DNA of 16,014 bases from Treponema sp. (GTDB lineage: Bacteria > Spirochaetota > Spirochaetia > Treponematales > Breznakiellaceae). Below, one piece after another: positions 7,439 through 13,841 of the stretch. Location: contig JAIROB010000100.1 of assembly GCA_031257695.1 (NCBI GenBank), forward strand, positions 1 to 16,014, read 5' to 3'. Under the pieces are notes generated by a model that saw nothing but the letters and a program-made list of their open reading frames with translations, did no database searches and was not told the DNA's origin. Both the position numbers and the translations under genes were made by a program. Each line of letters starts with the position of its first letter. Within the stretch, counting starts at the first letter, position 1.

Positions 7439-7635
7439 GCGGAGCCCCCTCGGGGCGGATCCGCCCTCCGTGATGGATTTATCGGATAACATAAAAGCGG
7501 GATTTGACTCAAACGGGACCGGAGGAGGCCGCCTGTACTGACGAACTCCCCCGGTAGTTAGACAGGCCCCTCAGCAGGGGCGTAGAGGCACACGGCCCGT
7601 CTCTAGGAAGCAGGCCGCGCTTTCCGCCGCGGGTA
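7439..7635. other. Gene-free stretch with a chain of hairpins
   Basis: This lies between the + strand terminator and the end of the ABC operon. It holds a 14-nt perfect palindrome (7453-7466, GGGCGGATCCGCCC) inside a CGGAG/CTCCG frame. It also holds stems 7531-7536/7562-7567 (with inner AACT/AGTT), GCCCCT/AGGGGC (7566-7571/7576-7581, sharing two bases with the previous stem) and TAGAG/CTCTA (7583-7587/7601-7605). No T-tract follows on the minus strand, so a terminator for the ABC operon is not evident. No coding frame was recognised. Confidence 0.4.
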
Positions 7636-9687
7636 TCAGAGCGCTTCCTCCGCCCCTTCAAACTGGCTGTTGTACAGGGCCGCGTAAAAACCGCCCCGGT
7701 CGAGCAGTTCCGCGTGGGTGCCCTGCTCCACAATATCGCCGTCCTGTATCGCCAGGATCAGGTCCGCGTTGCGAATCGTGGAAAGCCGGTGGGCTATCAC
7801 AAAACTGGTGCGGCCCTTCATCAAATTATCCATGGCGGTCTGGATGAGCCCTTCGGTCCGGGTGTCGACGCTGCTGGTGGCTTCGTCGAGGATCAGCATC
7901 CCCGGATCGGCCAGAATAGCCCTGGCTATGGTGAGGAGCTGTTTTTGCCCCTGGCTGATGTTGGAGGTTTCCTCGTTCAGTTCCATGTTGTAGCCCTCGG
8001 GCCAGGTGTGGACAAAGAAGTCGACCTGGGCGGCCTTGGCGGCCTCTTCCACCTCCGCGTCGGTGGCGTTAAGCCGCCCGTAGCGGATATTTTCCCGGAT
8101 GGTGCCGTTGAAAAGCCAGGTGTCCTGCAGCACCATGCCGAAGAGGTGGCGCAGATCGTCCCGGGTAAAGAGCTTGATGTCGTGGCCGTCTATGGCAATG
8201 GAACCCCGGTCGGCGTCGTAGAAGCGCATGAGGAGTTTCACGATGGTGGTCTTGCCCGCGCCGGTGGGGCCAACGATGGCTATTTTCTGTCCCGTCTTCA
8301 CCTCCGCGCTGAAGTCCTTTATTACCGGCACGGAGGGATCGTAGCCGAAACCCACATGATCAAAGGTGACCTGCCCGGCTATGCCCTTTGTCGACAGAGG
8401 CTCGGCGGTTTCGGGAACCTCCTCGGGCTGTTCCAGGAATTCGAAGACCCGCTCCGCCGCCGCGGCGGTTTGCTGCAGCATATTCGTCACCTGGGCGATC
8501 TGGTTAATGGGCTGGCTCAACTGCCGGACGTATTGGGTAAACGCCTGGATTCCGCCCAGGGTCATGCGTCCCTGCACGGCCAGGGCTCCCCCGGCGATAC
8601 AGATCCCCACAAAAATGATGTTCCCGATGAGGCCGTTGAGGGGCATCATAAGGCCGGAAATGAAATTGGCCCGCCAGGCGGCGTTGTAAAGAACATCGTT
8701 GCTTTCATTGAAGGTTTCCACGGATTTTACTTCCCCGGAAAAAGCCTTTACCACCGTATGGGCGGAGAACATCTCCTCCACATGGCTGTTCACCTGGCCA
8801 AGGTAGGTTTGCTGGGTCCGAAAAAGAACCTGGGAATGTTTGATGATCACTCGGACGACCAGGAAGGAGAGGGAAAGCAGGGCCAGGGAGGCTACGGTGA
8901 GGGGCCAGTTTATGGTGCACATGATGGCGATGATCCCCAGGAGCTGGCACGCGGAGGTGATCACCTGGTTGATGCTCGTGTTGAGGGTCATGGTAACGGT
9001 ATCCACGTCGTTGGTGATTCGGGAAAGGATCTCCCCGTGGGTGGTGCCGTCAAAGAAGGTAAAGGGCAGCCGGTGGATCTTTCTGGAAAGATCGTCCCGG
9101 AAACGGTAGGTAAGGTTGGCGCTGATGCCGGACATGACCCAGCCCTGAATGAACTGGAAAACCGTGCCCACCACAAAAAGCCAGATGAGCCAGGAGATGA
9201 TCTGGGCTATGCGGACAAAGTTGATGGACCCTGTTCCCCGCATCTGGGCCATGGCGCCGTTAAAGAGCTCGTCGATTACCATGCCGTTGATCCGGGGCCC
9301 CAGGATCTGGAGAATCGTCGCCAGCACGGTGAGGAACCCTATCAAAATAAACTGGGGGATATAGGGCTTGATGAACACGAGAAGTCGCCGCATGGTGCCC
9401 TTAAAATCCCGCGCGGTTCCTCCCATCATAAAGCCCATGGGGCCTCCCCCGGGACCGCCTGGTCCGGGGGGACGGCGGGTACGGGGCCGTTCCGTGGCGC
9501 TCAGGGTTTGCCGCACCACGGGGCCGCCGAAACTCTCCCTCTGGGGAGGGGGGCCGCCGGGGCCGCCACCCTGGGGCGGGCCAAAGCCGCCGCCGCCGGG
9601 GGGACCGCCGGGACCGCCGCCCTGGGGCGGGCCAAAGTTGCCGGAACCGCCCGGAGGCGGGAAATTTCTGTTGTTATTGTCGCTCAT
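7636..9687 (-). CDS. ABC exporter half-transporter, catalytically consensus subunit with Pro/Gly-rich N-terminus
   Basis: Type IV (MsbA/LmrA-fold) half-exporter of 683 residues: about 95 low-complexity residues, a six-helix membrane domain (about 110-410) and a nucleotide-binding domain. Walker A is GPTGAGKT at 473-480. Walker B is LILDEATSS with D601 and catalytic E602, and the switch His is H633 (IAHRLST). The signature is ISQGQ in place of LSGGQ. This is the pattern of the consensus-site partner in heterodimeric exporters of the TM287/288 or BmrCD type. The partner is the upstream gene, whose TGA overlaps this ATG by 4 bases; AGGAGG lies 8 bases before the ATG. The N-terminal tail is Gly/Pro/Phe-rich and contains two copies of FGPPQGGGPGGPP (18-30, 35-47). 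Such tails are not part of the core fold. The substrate (drug, lipid or peptide) cannot be told. Confidence 0.92.
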   Translation of the reverse strand: MSDNNNRNFPPPGGSGNFGPPQGGGPGGPPGGGGFGPPQGGGPGGPPPQRESFGGPVVRQTLSATERPRTRRPPGPGGPGGGPMGFMMGGTARDFKGTMRRLLVFIKPYIPQFILIGFLTVLATILQILGPRINGMVIDELFNGAMAQMRGTGSINFVRIAQIISWLIWLFVVGTVFQFIQGWVMSGISANLTYRFRDDLSRKIHRLPFTFFDGTTHGEILSRITNDVDTVTMTLNTSINQVITSACQLLGIIAIMCTINWPLTVASLALLSLSFLVVRVIIKHSQVLFRTQQTYLGQVNSHVEEMFSAHTVVKAFSGEVKSVETFNESNDVLYNAAWRANFISGLMMPLNGLIGNIIFVGICIAGGALAVQGRMTLGGIQAFTQYVRQLSQPINQIAQVTNMLQQTAAAAERVFEFLEQPEEVPETAEPLSTKGIAGQVTFDHVGFGYDPSVPVIKDFSAEVKTGQKIAIVGPTGAGKTTIVKLLMRFYDADRGSIAIDGHDIKLFTRDDLRHLFGMVLQDTWLFNGTIRENIRYGRLNATDAEVEEAAKAAQVDFFVHTWPEGYNMELNEETSNISQGQKQLLTIARAILADPGMLILDEATSSVDTRTEGLIQTAMDNLMKGRTSFVIAHRLSTIRNADLILAIQDGDIVEQGTHAELLDRGGFYAALYNSQFEGAEEAL

Positions 9688-11414
9688 GCCAATTCCTCCT
9701 CGGGCAGTTGGGACACTGCTATTTCACGGTATTCAGGACAGGTTTTAAGGAGTTCCCGGTGGGTTCCCTTGCCCACTATCTTACCCCGGTCCAGCACGAT
9801 GATCTGATCCGCCGTCATAATGGTGCCCACCCGCTGGGCTATGACCAGTTGGGTAACGCCCTTCCGTTTTTCCCGCAGGGCCCGGCGGAGCTGGGCGTCG
9901 GTGCGGAAGTCCAGGGCGGAGAAGCTGTCGTCAAAGACGAGGATCTCCGGTTTTTTTGCCAGAGCCCTGGCTATGGAGAGCCGCTGCCTCTGACCGCCCG
10001 AAACATTGGCGCCCCCCTGGGCAAGGTAGGAGTTGTATTTATCGTAGGCGGCTTCCACGAATTCGGAAGCCTGGGCAATGTCCGAAGCCTCCTTTATTTC
10101 GTCATCCCCGGCATCTTCCTTGCCGTAGCGGAGGTTGAAAGCCACGGTGCCGGAGAGGAGCACGCTTTTTTGGGGAACAAAGCCCAGCCGGGAACGGAGT
10201 TCCTTCTGGGTCATTTCCCGTATATCCACCCCGTCCACGAAGATCTCCCCGGAACTTACGTCGTAGAAGCGCAGCAGCAGGTTGGTGATCGTGGTCTTGC
10301 CGGAACCCGTGGAGCCTATGACGGCGCAGGTCTTTCCCGGTTCCACGGTAAAGGAAATATTCGTCAGCGCGTCCGTATCGGCCTTGAGGTAATGGAAGGA
10401 AACATTCCGGAATTCGATACGGCCCTTCTGATCCTCCCGGGGGCTCAGGGGGCTTGCGGGATCCGTAATGGTGGGCTCGCTTTCCAGCACCTCTACGATA
10501 CGTTTCGCCGAAACCGCGGTGCGGGGGATGATCTGGAACATCATGGTCATCATCATAAAGGACATGATGATCTGCATGGTGTACTGCATGAAGGCCATAA
10601 GGTCCCCCACATTCATGCCCGCATTGGCGATCTGGCGCCCGCCGAGCCAGATGATGAGCAGAGTAACGCCGTTCATAATGGCCCCCATGAAGGGCATCTG
10701 GACCATCATAAGGCGCTGCACAAAGAGGTTGAGTTTGGTCTGGCCCAGGTTTACCTGGTCAAAGCGGTCCATTTCATACTTCTGGGTGCCGAAGGCCCGG
10801 ATCACCATGAGGCCGTTGAGGGTTTCCCGGGCGGTCTGGTTGAGTTTGTCCACCATGGTCTGGATGAGCCGGAATTTCGGGGTGGCGATGGACATAAAGG
10901 TTACGACGATGCCCAGCATACAGATAACCGCCAGAGCGATGATCCAGCTCATGGAAACGGATTTTTGAAGGGCCATGAATACCCCCCCTATGCCCTGGAG
11001 GGGGGCGAAGAGCACCATCCTGAGGCCCATCATAAGAAACATTTGGAGTCCCATGACATCGTTGGTGCAGCGGGTGATGAGGGACGCTGTTGAGAATTTA
11101 TCAAACTCCGTGGCGGAGAAGCTCTCCACCTTGGCAAAAACCCGTTTCCGCATATCCCTGGCGAATCCGGCGGCAAGGCGGGACGAAAAAAAGCCCACCC
11201 CCACGGATACCAGGCCGGCGGCAACAGTTATGCCCAGCATGATAAAACCGACATTAAAAATCAGACCAGTGTCATTCCGCGCCAAGCCCTCGTTTACAAT
11301 TCGAGCCATGAGATTGGGTAAGCTAAGCTCTAAAATGGATTGACCGGCAAGACACAGGACCACGACGCAGAAGCTCCCCAGGTAGGGGCGCAAGTACTTT
11401 GCTAACTTTAACAT
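9684..11414 (-). CDS. ABC exporter half-transporter, degenerate-site subunit
   Basis: A 576-residue half-exporter with six membrane helices followed by a nucleotide-binding domain. Walker A is GSTGSGKT at 367-374 and the signature is the canonical VSGGQRQR. Walker B reads VFDDSFSALD with D495 and Asp at 496 where the catalytic Glu should be. The switch His is replaced by Q527 (IAQRVGT). Loss of both residues is the known signature of the non-hydrolysing site in heterodimeric exporters, complementing the next gene. The ATG at 11414 is chosen because AGAGG precedes it and the family N-terminus (LKLAKYLRPY) begins there; an upstream TTG at 11444 would add ten residues and lie nearly at the -10. 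The predicted leader is short, about 15 nt. Confidence 0.92.
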   Translation of the reverse strand: MLKLAKYLRPYLGSFCVVVLCLAGQSILELSLPNLMARIVNEGLARNDTGLIFNVGFIMLGITVAAGLVSVGVGFFSSRLAAGFARDMRKRVFAKVESFSATEFDKFSTASLITRCTNDVMGLQMFLMMGLRMVLFAPLQGIGGVFMALQKSVSMSWIIALAVICMLGIVVTFMSIATPKFRLIQTMVDKLNQTARETLNGLMVIRAFGTQKYEMDRFDQVNLGQTKLNLFVQRLMMVQMPFMGAIMNGVTLLIIWLGGRQIANAGMNVGDLMAFMQYTMQIIMSFMMMTMMFQIIPRTAVSAKRIVEVLESEPTITDPASPLSPREDQKGRIEFRNVSFHYLKADTDALTNISFTVEPGKTCAVIGSTGSGKTTITNLLLRFYDVSSGEIFVDGVDIREMTQKELRSRLGFVPQKSVLLSGTVAFNLRYGKEDAGDDEIKEASDIAQASEFVEAAYDKYNSYLAQGGANVSGGQRQRLSIARALAKKPEILVFDDSFSALDFRTDAQLRRALREKRKGVTQLVIAQRVGTIMTADQIIVLDRGKIVGKGTHRELLKTCPEYREIAVSQLPEEELA

Positions 11415-11435
11415 TTTACCTCTCGATTTCGTTAG

Positions 11436-11464
11436 AAAATACAAATATTTACATAAATTGTCAA
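11436..11464 (-). promoter_or_regulatory. Promoter of the ABC exporter operon
   Basis: On the minus strand, TTGACA (11464-11459, 6/6) is followed after 17 nt by TATTTT (11441-11436, 4/6). The spacer is very AT-rich. The predicted start is near 11429, about 15 nt before the chosen ATG. Confidence 0.65.
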
Positions 11465-11543
11465 GGCGGCCCGTGAGGGTATTCAGGGCATCGGCGTTTA
11501 CTTTTCAACCGTTGCGAAATTACCGGAATTTGGAGAATTTTTT

Positions 11544-11625
11544 ACCGCTAAGTCAAAAAAGTCGAAAAAGGAAGGGAAAAAGGGGGTTCGGAGTAAACCT
11601 TCTTCGACTTCTTTGACTTCGCGGT
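11544..11625. repeat. Long imperfect inverted repeat with purine-rich 28-nt arms
   Basis: The arms 11544-11571 and 11598-11625 are reverse complements at 25 of 28 positions and enclose a 26-nt purine-rich loop. Each arm reads ACCGC-N-AAGTC followed by GAA/AAA/GTC-like triplets. It lies in the 412-nt gap between the ABC operon and MFS1, upstream of the ABC promoter. A T-run follows on the plus strand (11628-11634), but no + strand gene precedes it. It looks like a dispersed palindromic repeat or a bidirectional terminator. Confidence 0.7.
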
Positions 11626-11668
11626 TCATTTTTTCTTCAAATCATTCCGGGTTTAGAGAAAAGATCCA

Positions 11669-11791
11669 CGCGCCGCTCTGCGGCGGCGCGGATATATCCC
11701 CCGCGGGGCTGGCGCCGGACCCCAACCCCGCGGTTCCCTGTAAGCCCGGCGGCACAGGGCCGCGCCAAACACATTGGGGACAGCCCCCAAT
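11669..11791 (-). terminator. GC-rich hairpin cluster downstream of MFS1, possible terminator
   Basis: Three stems lie beyond the MFS1 stop. They are ATTGGGG/CCCCAAT (11773-11779/11785-11791), CCGCGGGG/CCCCGCGG (11701-11708/11726-11733) and CGCGCCGC/GCGGCGCG (11669-11676/11683-11690). On the minus strand the first is followed by GTGTTT and the last by TGGATCTTTTC. Neither has a perfect T-tract, so this is a probable but not textbook end for MFS1 transcripts. Confidence 0.4.
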
Positions 11792-11826
11792 CGTAGTCTA
11801 GCGCAGCCCCCGCCATCGGAAACAGG

Positions 11827-13332
11827 CTATGCTCCCGGAGCGTTTTCCGGAGGAGGAGCGGCGTTTGCCTGGGCAGCCTTCATCATCTGCTCCATGAGCC
11901 GTTTCTGGTTTTCCGCCATGTAGAACTGGGCTTCGGAATCCTTGATCCGGTAGGCGAAAAGCGTGATTAAGATGCTAATCAAGGTGGTCGGCACGGGGAT
12001 CAGGAACATGAGCCTGACCATGAGCTCCGGGTTTGCCACCACGGGCGGGTAGACGCTTTGATCAAAGCCGATGAACCGGTAGATGATGGGCGTGATGGGG
12101 GTTGCCAGGAGCATCCCTATGGACATGGGCAGCATAGCCAGGGTCATGGCGGCGACGCGGATATCCTTGCCGGTCTTGTAGAGCTGCTCCTCCGCGGGGT
12201 TGAGGTACATATTGAAGCCGAAGGAGGTGCTGGCCATCATAACGATGGAGGACAGGGCGTTGATAGCCACGTAAACGTAGACGCGCTGGTAGGCGAAGAT
12301 GGCGTTGATCACCGCGGTGATGCAGAGGAAGCAATTCACCGCGATGGTGGTCCGCTTCATGCCAATCCTGCGGCCCAGGGGCGGCATGACGAAGGCTCCG
12401 AAGAGGCCCGCGGCGGTGGTGATGGTGTTGCCTATGGACTGGTACCTGAGGTTTTCGTACCCCGGCGTTTTGGTGGCCGCGTAGATAAAGTAGTATACTG
12501 CAAGGCCCATGCCTATCATGCCCATGGAGGAGATGATGTCCCGGACGGCGAACCAGACCAGGGTTTTGTTGGTAATGTAACCCTTGTACATTTCAAGGAA
12601 GCTCACATTGGTCATGGTGTTTTGCTTCCGGTTGGGATCGTAGACATCGTAGGACTTGGACACGAAAAACAGGTACAGACCGCCCAACACGGCGAAGATG
12701 CCGTAAATAATGGCCAGGAAGCGATAGCCGTTCCCCACGTCCACGAGGCTGCCGCCCCTCATGCCCATCCAGAGGTTGTTGAAGTACAGAGCGAGGAGGG
12801 GCGTGGAAAAGCTGGTCACAATGCCGATGGCGTTGGTGGACTGCATGGTCAGGGCGCTAATCCCCAGGCGGTTCGCCAGGTTGGGGCCGCAGATCTTCAT
12901 CATCAACCCGTTGCTGGCGGCCATGGTGAAGTTGGTGGGTATGCGGGATATAATGAAGCCCAGGGTGACCAGCGCCACCTTTCCGGGGGTGTTGATCGTG
13001 GGGATAAAGCAGAGCACCGTTCCCGCAAAACTCGCCAATCTGCATCCGATGACCCAAGAGCGGTACTGCCCCATCTTGCTGTTGGACTTCTGCACAATCG
13101 ACGGAGCGATGAGGCCGAAGGGCAGGTTGAAGAGCCCCGCAATGGCGGTCAGAGTCGCCACCACAGTCGGCGTGATGCCGATATAGTTCTGCATATACAA
13201 GGTCAGGTACCCCATGGGGATGACCATGCTAAAACCAAGAGCAATGCTGTTAAACACATACGCTACCCGCACTTTTAGGGGTAGATCCATCTTGGCCTGC
13301 GCCGGCGCGGCCGGCTGCGCAACTGTACTCAT
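11827..13332 (-). CDS. GPH/MFS-type symporter (paralogue 1)
   Basis: A 501-residue, 12-helix membrane transporter of the major facilitator superfamily, closest to the glycoside-pentoside-hexuronide:cation (MFS_2, MelB-like) group. The loop after helix 2 (KSNSKMGQYRSWVIG, about 82-96) corresponds to the conserved basic loop of that group. A short Ala/Pro-rich N-terminus precedes MDLPLKVRVAYVFNS. The C-terminus is a hydrophilic tail ending AAQANAAPPPEN. The substrate is unknown; sugars, glycosides or other organic anions are possible. The ATG at 13332 has AAGGAGG 6 bases upstream and matches the paralogue's start. An in-frame extension to 13431 would begin near the predicted transcription start and is rejected. 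By eye about 54 of 501 residues differ from the neighbouring paralogue (about 89% identity), with no gaps. Confidence 0.87.
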   Translation of the reverse strand: MSTVAQPAAPAQAKMDLPLKVRVAYVFNSIALGFSMVIPMGYLTLYMQNYIGITPTVVATLTAIAGLFNLPFGLIAPSIVQKSNSKMGQYRSWVIGCRLASFAGTVLCFIPTINTPGKVALVTLGFIISRIPTNFTMAASNGLMMKICGPNLANRLGISALTMQSTNAIGIVTSFSTPLLALYFNNLWMGMRGGSLVDVGNGYRFLAIIYGIFAVLGGLYLFFVSKSYDVYDPNRKQNTMTNVSFLEMYKGYITNKTLVWFAVRDIISSMGMIGMGLAVYYFIYAATKTPGYENLRYQSIGNTITTAAGLFGAFVMPPLGRRIGMKRTTIAVNCFLCITAVINAIFAYQRVYVYVAINALSSIVMMASTSFGFNMYLNPAEEQLYKTGKDIRVAAMTLAMLPMSIGMLLATPITPIIYRFIGFDQSVYPPVVANPELMVRLMFLIPVPTTLISILITLFAYRIKDSEAQFYMAENQKRLMEQMMKAAQANAAPPPENAPGA

Positions 13333-13432
13333 AAAATCCTCCTTCCCTTTGTGGTGTGCCCCAGCGGAAAGGCATGGCCATATCGCCGGCTGCTGCGCGG
13401 CTGAGCGTTTCCTTTCCACGAATGGCGCCATT

Positions 13433-13462
13433 AGTATAGCATGGGAAATTTAACGCCGTCAA
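13433..13462 (-). promoter_or_regulatory. MFS1 promoter with palindrome at the start site
   Basis: On the minus strand, TTGACG (13462-13457, 5/6), an 18-nt spacer, then TATACT (13438-13433, 5/6). The start is predicted near 13426, giving a leader of about 94 nt. A perfect 12-nt palindrome AATGGCGCCATT (13421-13432) sits on the predicted start and is a candidate operator. Confidence 0.65.
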
Positions 13463-13480
13463 TTTTTTTATTCGTGCTGA

Positions 13481-13582
13481 GGGGTTTAATACCCCGCCCT
13501 TCAGGGCGGTTAAAAAGGTATTAAACCCCGAATGCAATACCTCGGGAGAACAACAACCTCGCCCTTCAGGGCGAGGTTGTTG
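13481..13582. mobile_element. Paired TTCA-loop hairpins resembling IS200/IS605 ends (no transposase)
   Basis: Hairpin A: a perfect 13-bp outer stem (13481-13493/13517-13529) encloses CCGCCC-TTCA-GGGCGG (13494-13509). Hairpin B: a perfect 14-bp stem (13551-13564/13569-13582) with the same TTCA loop and the same CGCCC/GGGCG core. Such GC-rich subterminal hairpins typify IS200/IS605 elements and their non-autonomous derivatives. No TnpA or TnpB frame is present between the two MFS genes, so this would be a passenger-less relic or a palindrome-associated element. The hairpins are certain; the family assignment is inference. Confidence 0.5.
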
Positions 13583-13670
13583 ATTTGGAGCTTCAATAGG
13601 GATGCTTAAAAACAACCACCCGGTTATTCAACCCGTCCTTCGTAACGCAGTAACAGTGTATATAAGCCAG

Positions 13671-13779
13671 ATCCCCCGGCAAAGCCGGGGGATTGAGTGG
13701 CGGGACCACTCAAAGCGGTTTGTTTAGGAAATAACATAACCACATAGCAGTTGTTCCAAAACTTCAATCTTGGAACAGC
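13671..13779. repeat. Cluster of three hairpins between the MFS paralogues
   Basis: Stem 1 is ATCCCCCGGC/GCCGGGGGAT (13671-13680/13684-13693, loop AAA). Stem 2 is TGAGTGG/CCACTCA (13694-13700/13706-13712). Stem 3 is GTTGTTCCAA/TTGGAACAGC (13750-13759/13770-13779, one G-T pair). They lie downstream of MFS2 on the minus strand and could help end its transcript, although none has a T-tract. With the TTCA hairpins they may be the other end of a small IS200/IS605-like element. The 66-codon frame over this region (minus) is not convincing as a gene. Confidence 0.55.
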
Positions 13780-13841
13780 CGCCATGGTCATGTTGTTTTT
13801 GTACAGTTCGCGCAGCCCTCCCATCGGGGAGAATGGAAAGG

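Noticed and set aside
7338..7541. 67-codon + strand frame starting at 7338
   Set aside because: It lacks a Shine-Dalgarno, runs through a strong intrinsic terminator and has no recognisable protein features.
7714..9807. 697-codon + strand frame opposite the ABC exporter genes
   Set aside because: It is an antisense shadow of a high-GC gene with clear ABC motifs on the minus strand. The same holds for the long frames opposite MFS1, ABC2 and yejF.
11415..11444. TTG start adding ten residues to the degenerate ABC subunit
   Set aside because: The ATG at 11414 has a ribosome-binding site and matches the family N-terminus; the TTG lies almost on the predicted -10.
13333..13431. 33-codon N-terminal extension of MFS1
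   Set aside because: The internal ATG has a strong AAGGAGG and matches the start of the paralogue, which has no such extension.
13481..13582. CRISPR array
   Set aside because: The repeated cores are two hairpins with different stems and no regular spacers; no cas gene is nearby.
13624..13824. 66-codon minus-strand frame between the MFS genes
   Set aside because: It reads through three hairpins, has no ribosome-binding site and shows no transposase motif.
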